Assembly (NCBI GenBank): GCA_963205465.1
Contig: CAUJKG010000435.1
Location: forward strand, 1-5,489
Direction of reading: 5' to 3'
DNA: 5,489 nucleotides
From: Pseudomonadota bacterium
GTDB lineage: Bacteria > Pseudomonadota > Alphaproteobacteria > Rhizobiales > Xanthobacteraceae
This document shows, piece by piece, positions 4,152 through 5,489 of this stretch. The number at the start of each line of letters is the position of its first letter. Position 1 is the first letter of the stretch. The notes beneath the pieces are model-generated. The model saw only the letters and a program-made list of their open reading frames with translations, searched no databases and was not told where the DNA came from. A program made the position numbers and the translations under genes.

Positions 4152-5486
4152 ATGCCGTTGGAACTTCACGAGAGCGCGAAAGAGAAACTTCACGTCGCCC
4201 TCAACGAAGCGATGTCAAAAATCGCTGTCAATAACAATATGTTTATTGATCGTAAGACACTTTACCATTTGATCTCAGCCGATTTGGTTTTGCCTCAGCA
4301 TGGAAAGCTTCATGAGAGACTACTTGCGCTTCTAGGGGAATTTCCAATAGTGAGTTTTATCGACGGAGAAATTTCAAAAGATCTTTATCAGCGCGACGAG
4401 TATGACAGTAACAAGCCGACGTTACAGTTGAACGAGGTTTCTGGTTATGAAAATCTCAAAGAGTCAGCCGAAAGATTGCTGCAACAATTTGTTTCGTTGC
4501 CTTGGTCGTATACGCTCACATTTGAGTTTCCTCCCGAAATTTCCAGCCTTCTCCACGCTGTAGTGTCAAAGGTTAAGTTTGGCGACCGTATAACGCTGGT
4601 GACGCCTAAGGGCGGGGAGTTTGCAAAGTATTTTCCACTGCTTTCTGGAAACGAAAAGAAAGATAAGAGAATTCACTCCGGAGCTACTCTACTCTCGTTG
4701 TTGGGTCGTGCTGATGCGAAGTGGAACGATGATTCGGTTTATTTGCAAATTCAAGCTGACGGTTATATCGGTCAATACGGACGCTCTGTCGCCACGTTTT
4801 CTGCAGAGTCGTTATTGAAAGCGTTTTGCGGCGTCTGTATCGCTCTGAGAATTTTTAAGGTTCGGATTAGTTACAGTAAAACTGTCCCATCGAAGTATTT
4901 TTATGTTCATCAAAGGACAGGAACGAAATCGGAGATTGATAGTCGCCACGAATTGGACGATGCGATAGATGCGGGATTTCGCGATCTCGTAGTTCATGAT
5001 CTCGAGGGATTCCTAGATTCTGACGAGAAAAAGCAGCACTGGCTACGCGAGAAGTTACCTGACGCAGAAATTGTGTTTGATTCGGGTGAAAAGGCGGAGC
5101 GAATTGTGCTTGCCTCGCAGTGGTTATTCGACAGCTATTGTGGACGAAATGAACTTCTCGCGTTTGTTCAGACGATGGTAGCATTGGAGATTTTGCTGGG
5201 TGAGCAATCAAACAGCGAGGTAGGTTTGGGCGAGCTATTAAGAAATCGATGCGCCTTTCTAATCGGGAAAAGTCATGAACAGCGCGCAGACGTCCTCAAA
5301 GACTTTAGTGAAATTTATCGTGTCCGTTCGCAGATTGTACACCGAGGCAAGAGTCGCTTAACATTACGCGAGCGAACTTTGTTTCATAAGTTGCAATGGA
5401 TGTGCCGAAGAGTAATTCAAGAAGAGGTATCGCTACTCAAAGCGGATCGAGACGAGCACAATAAAAAGCATATTGGTCAATCTTAA
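4152..5486 (+). CDS. Apea-like HEPN domain protein, putative RNase-type defence or stress effector
   Basis: The 444-residue product has an uncharacterised N-terminal part (about 1-310) and a C-terminal all-helical domain (about 325-430) that matches the Apea-like HEPN pattern: FVQTMVALEILLGE at 338-351, GELLRNRCAFLIG at 360-372, then YRVRSQIVHRG at 389-399. The R-x4-H core (Arg392, His397) is the catalytic motif of HEPN ribonucleases and is intact, as are the family-typical Glu346 and Arg366. The N-terminal part has mixed helices and strands and resembles no domain I can name. It may be the sensor or target-recognition half. Known relatives act in abortive infection, toxin-antitoxin or other stress systems by cutting RNA, and that role here is inferred. 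Base and codon use is far less GC-rich than the genes to the left (30 of 60 G+C in 4681-4740 against 43 of 60 in 3481-3540), pointing to horizontal transfer. The stop codon is 3 bases from the right edge, so any partner gene downstream is not visible. Confidence 0.85.
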   Translation: MPLELHESAKEKLHVALNEAMSKIAVNNNMFIDRKTLYHLISADLVLPQHGKLHERLLALLGEFPIVSFIDGEISKDLYQRDEYDSNKPTLQLNEVSGYENLKESAERLLQQFVSLPWSYTLTFEFPPEISSLLHAVVSKVKFGDRITLVTPKGGEFAKYFPLLSGNEKKDKRIHSGATLLSLLGRADAKWNDDSVYLQIQADGYIGQYGRSVATFSAESLLKAFCGVCIALRIFKVRISYSKTVPSKYFYVHQRTGTKSEIDSRHELDDAIDAGFRDLVVHDLEGFLDSDEKKQHWLREKLPDAEIVFDSGEKAERIVLASQWLFDSYCGRNELLAFVQTMVALEILLGEQSNSEVGLGELLRNRCAFLIGKSHEQRADVLKDFSEIYRVRSQIVHRGKSRLTLRERTLFHKLQWMCRRVIQEEVSLLKADRDEHNKKHIGQS

Positions 5487-5489
5487 GTG

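Noticed and set aside
1..5489. CRISPR arrays, tRNA or rRNA genes, and transposase genes
   Set aside because: No regularly spaced repeats, tRNA cloverleaf, rRNA-like stretch or transposase-like protein was seen on either strand.

Overview
The window looks like chromosomal DNA of a high-GC alphaproteobacterium, most likely a Hyphomicrobiales member near Bradyrhizobium, Rhodopseudomonas or Afipia. This is an inference from three things: the GC-rich coding style of bases 1-3825, a long palindromic intergenic element built on GTCATTCCGG/CCGGAATGAC of a kind common in that group, and a perfect FNR/FixK-type half-site pair (TTGA-N6-TCAA) at 2272-2285. No species can be named from the sequence.

Layout. 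A secreted protein is cut by the left edge on the minus strand (1-257). Two plus-strand membrane proteins of unknown function follow: one with two membrane helices and a soluble beta-rich tail (344-862), the other with one helix near its C-terminus (970-1338). They converge on a minus-strand flavin-binding stress protein of the pyridoxamine-phosphate-oxidase fold (1538-2041). Its stop codon overlaps, as ATGA, the start of a 28-codon lysine-rich ORF (1455-1541). Divergent from it is a 37-residue single-helix membrane microprotein (2120-2233).

Between that microprotein and the next gene is a 222-base gap that is not empty. It holds an FNR/FixK box, a fitting -10 element, a 7-bp hairpin with an 18-nt pyrimidine-rich loop, and a strong intrinsic terminator. 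Together these predict a small RNA of about 75 nt, made under low-oxygen control. Next come two tandem plus-strand genes (2456-3073 and 3175-3825). Their products are diverged paralogs sharing an N-x-x-HERG-x-PL-x-x-YYT block and a WPERIEA-x-R block. I recognise no function for either.

The right quarter is different. After the 113-base inverted-repeat element (3828-3940), composition falls from strongly GC-rich to about even. There a 444-residue protein (4152-5486) carries a C-terminal Apea-like HEPN domain with an intact R-x4-H motif. It looks horizontally acquired and is a plausible RNase-type defence or stress effector. The most interesting items are the predicted oxygen-regulated small RNA, the HEPN gene, the tandem paralog pair and the overlapping lysine-rich peptide.
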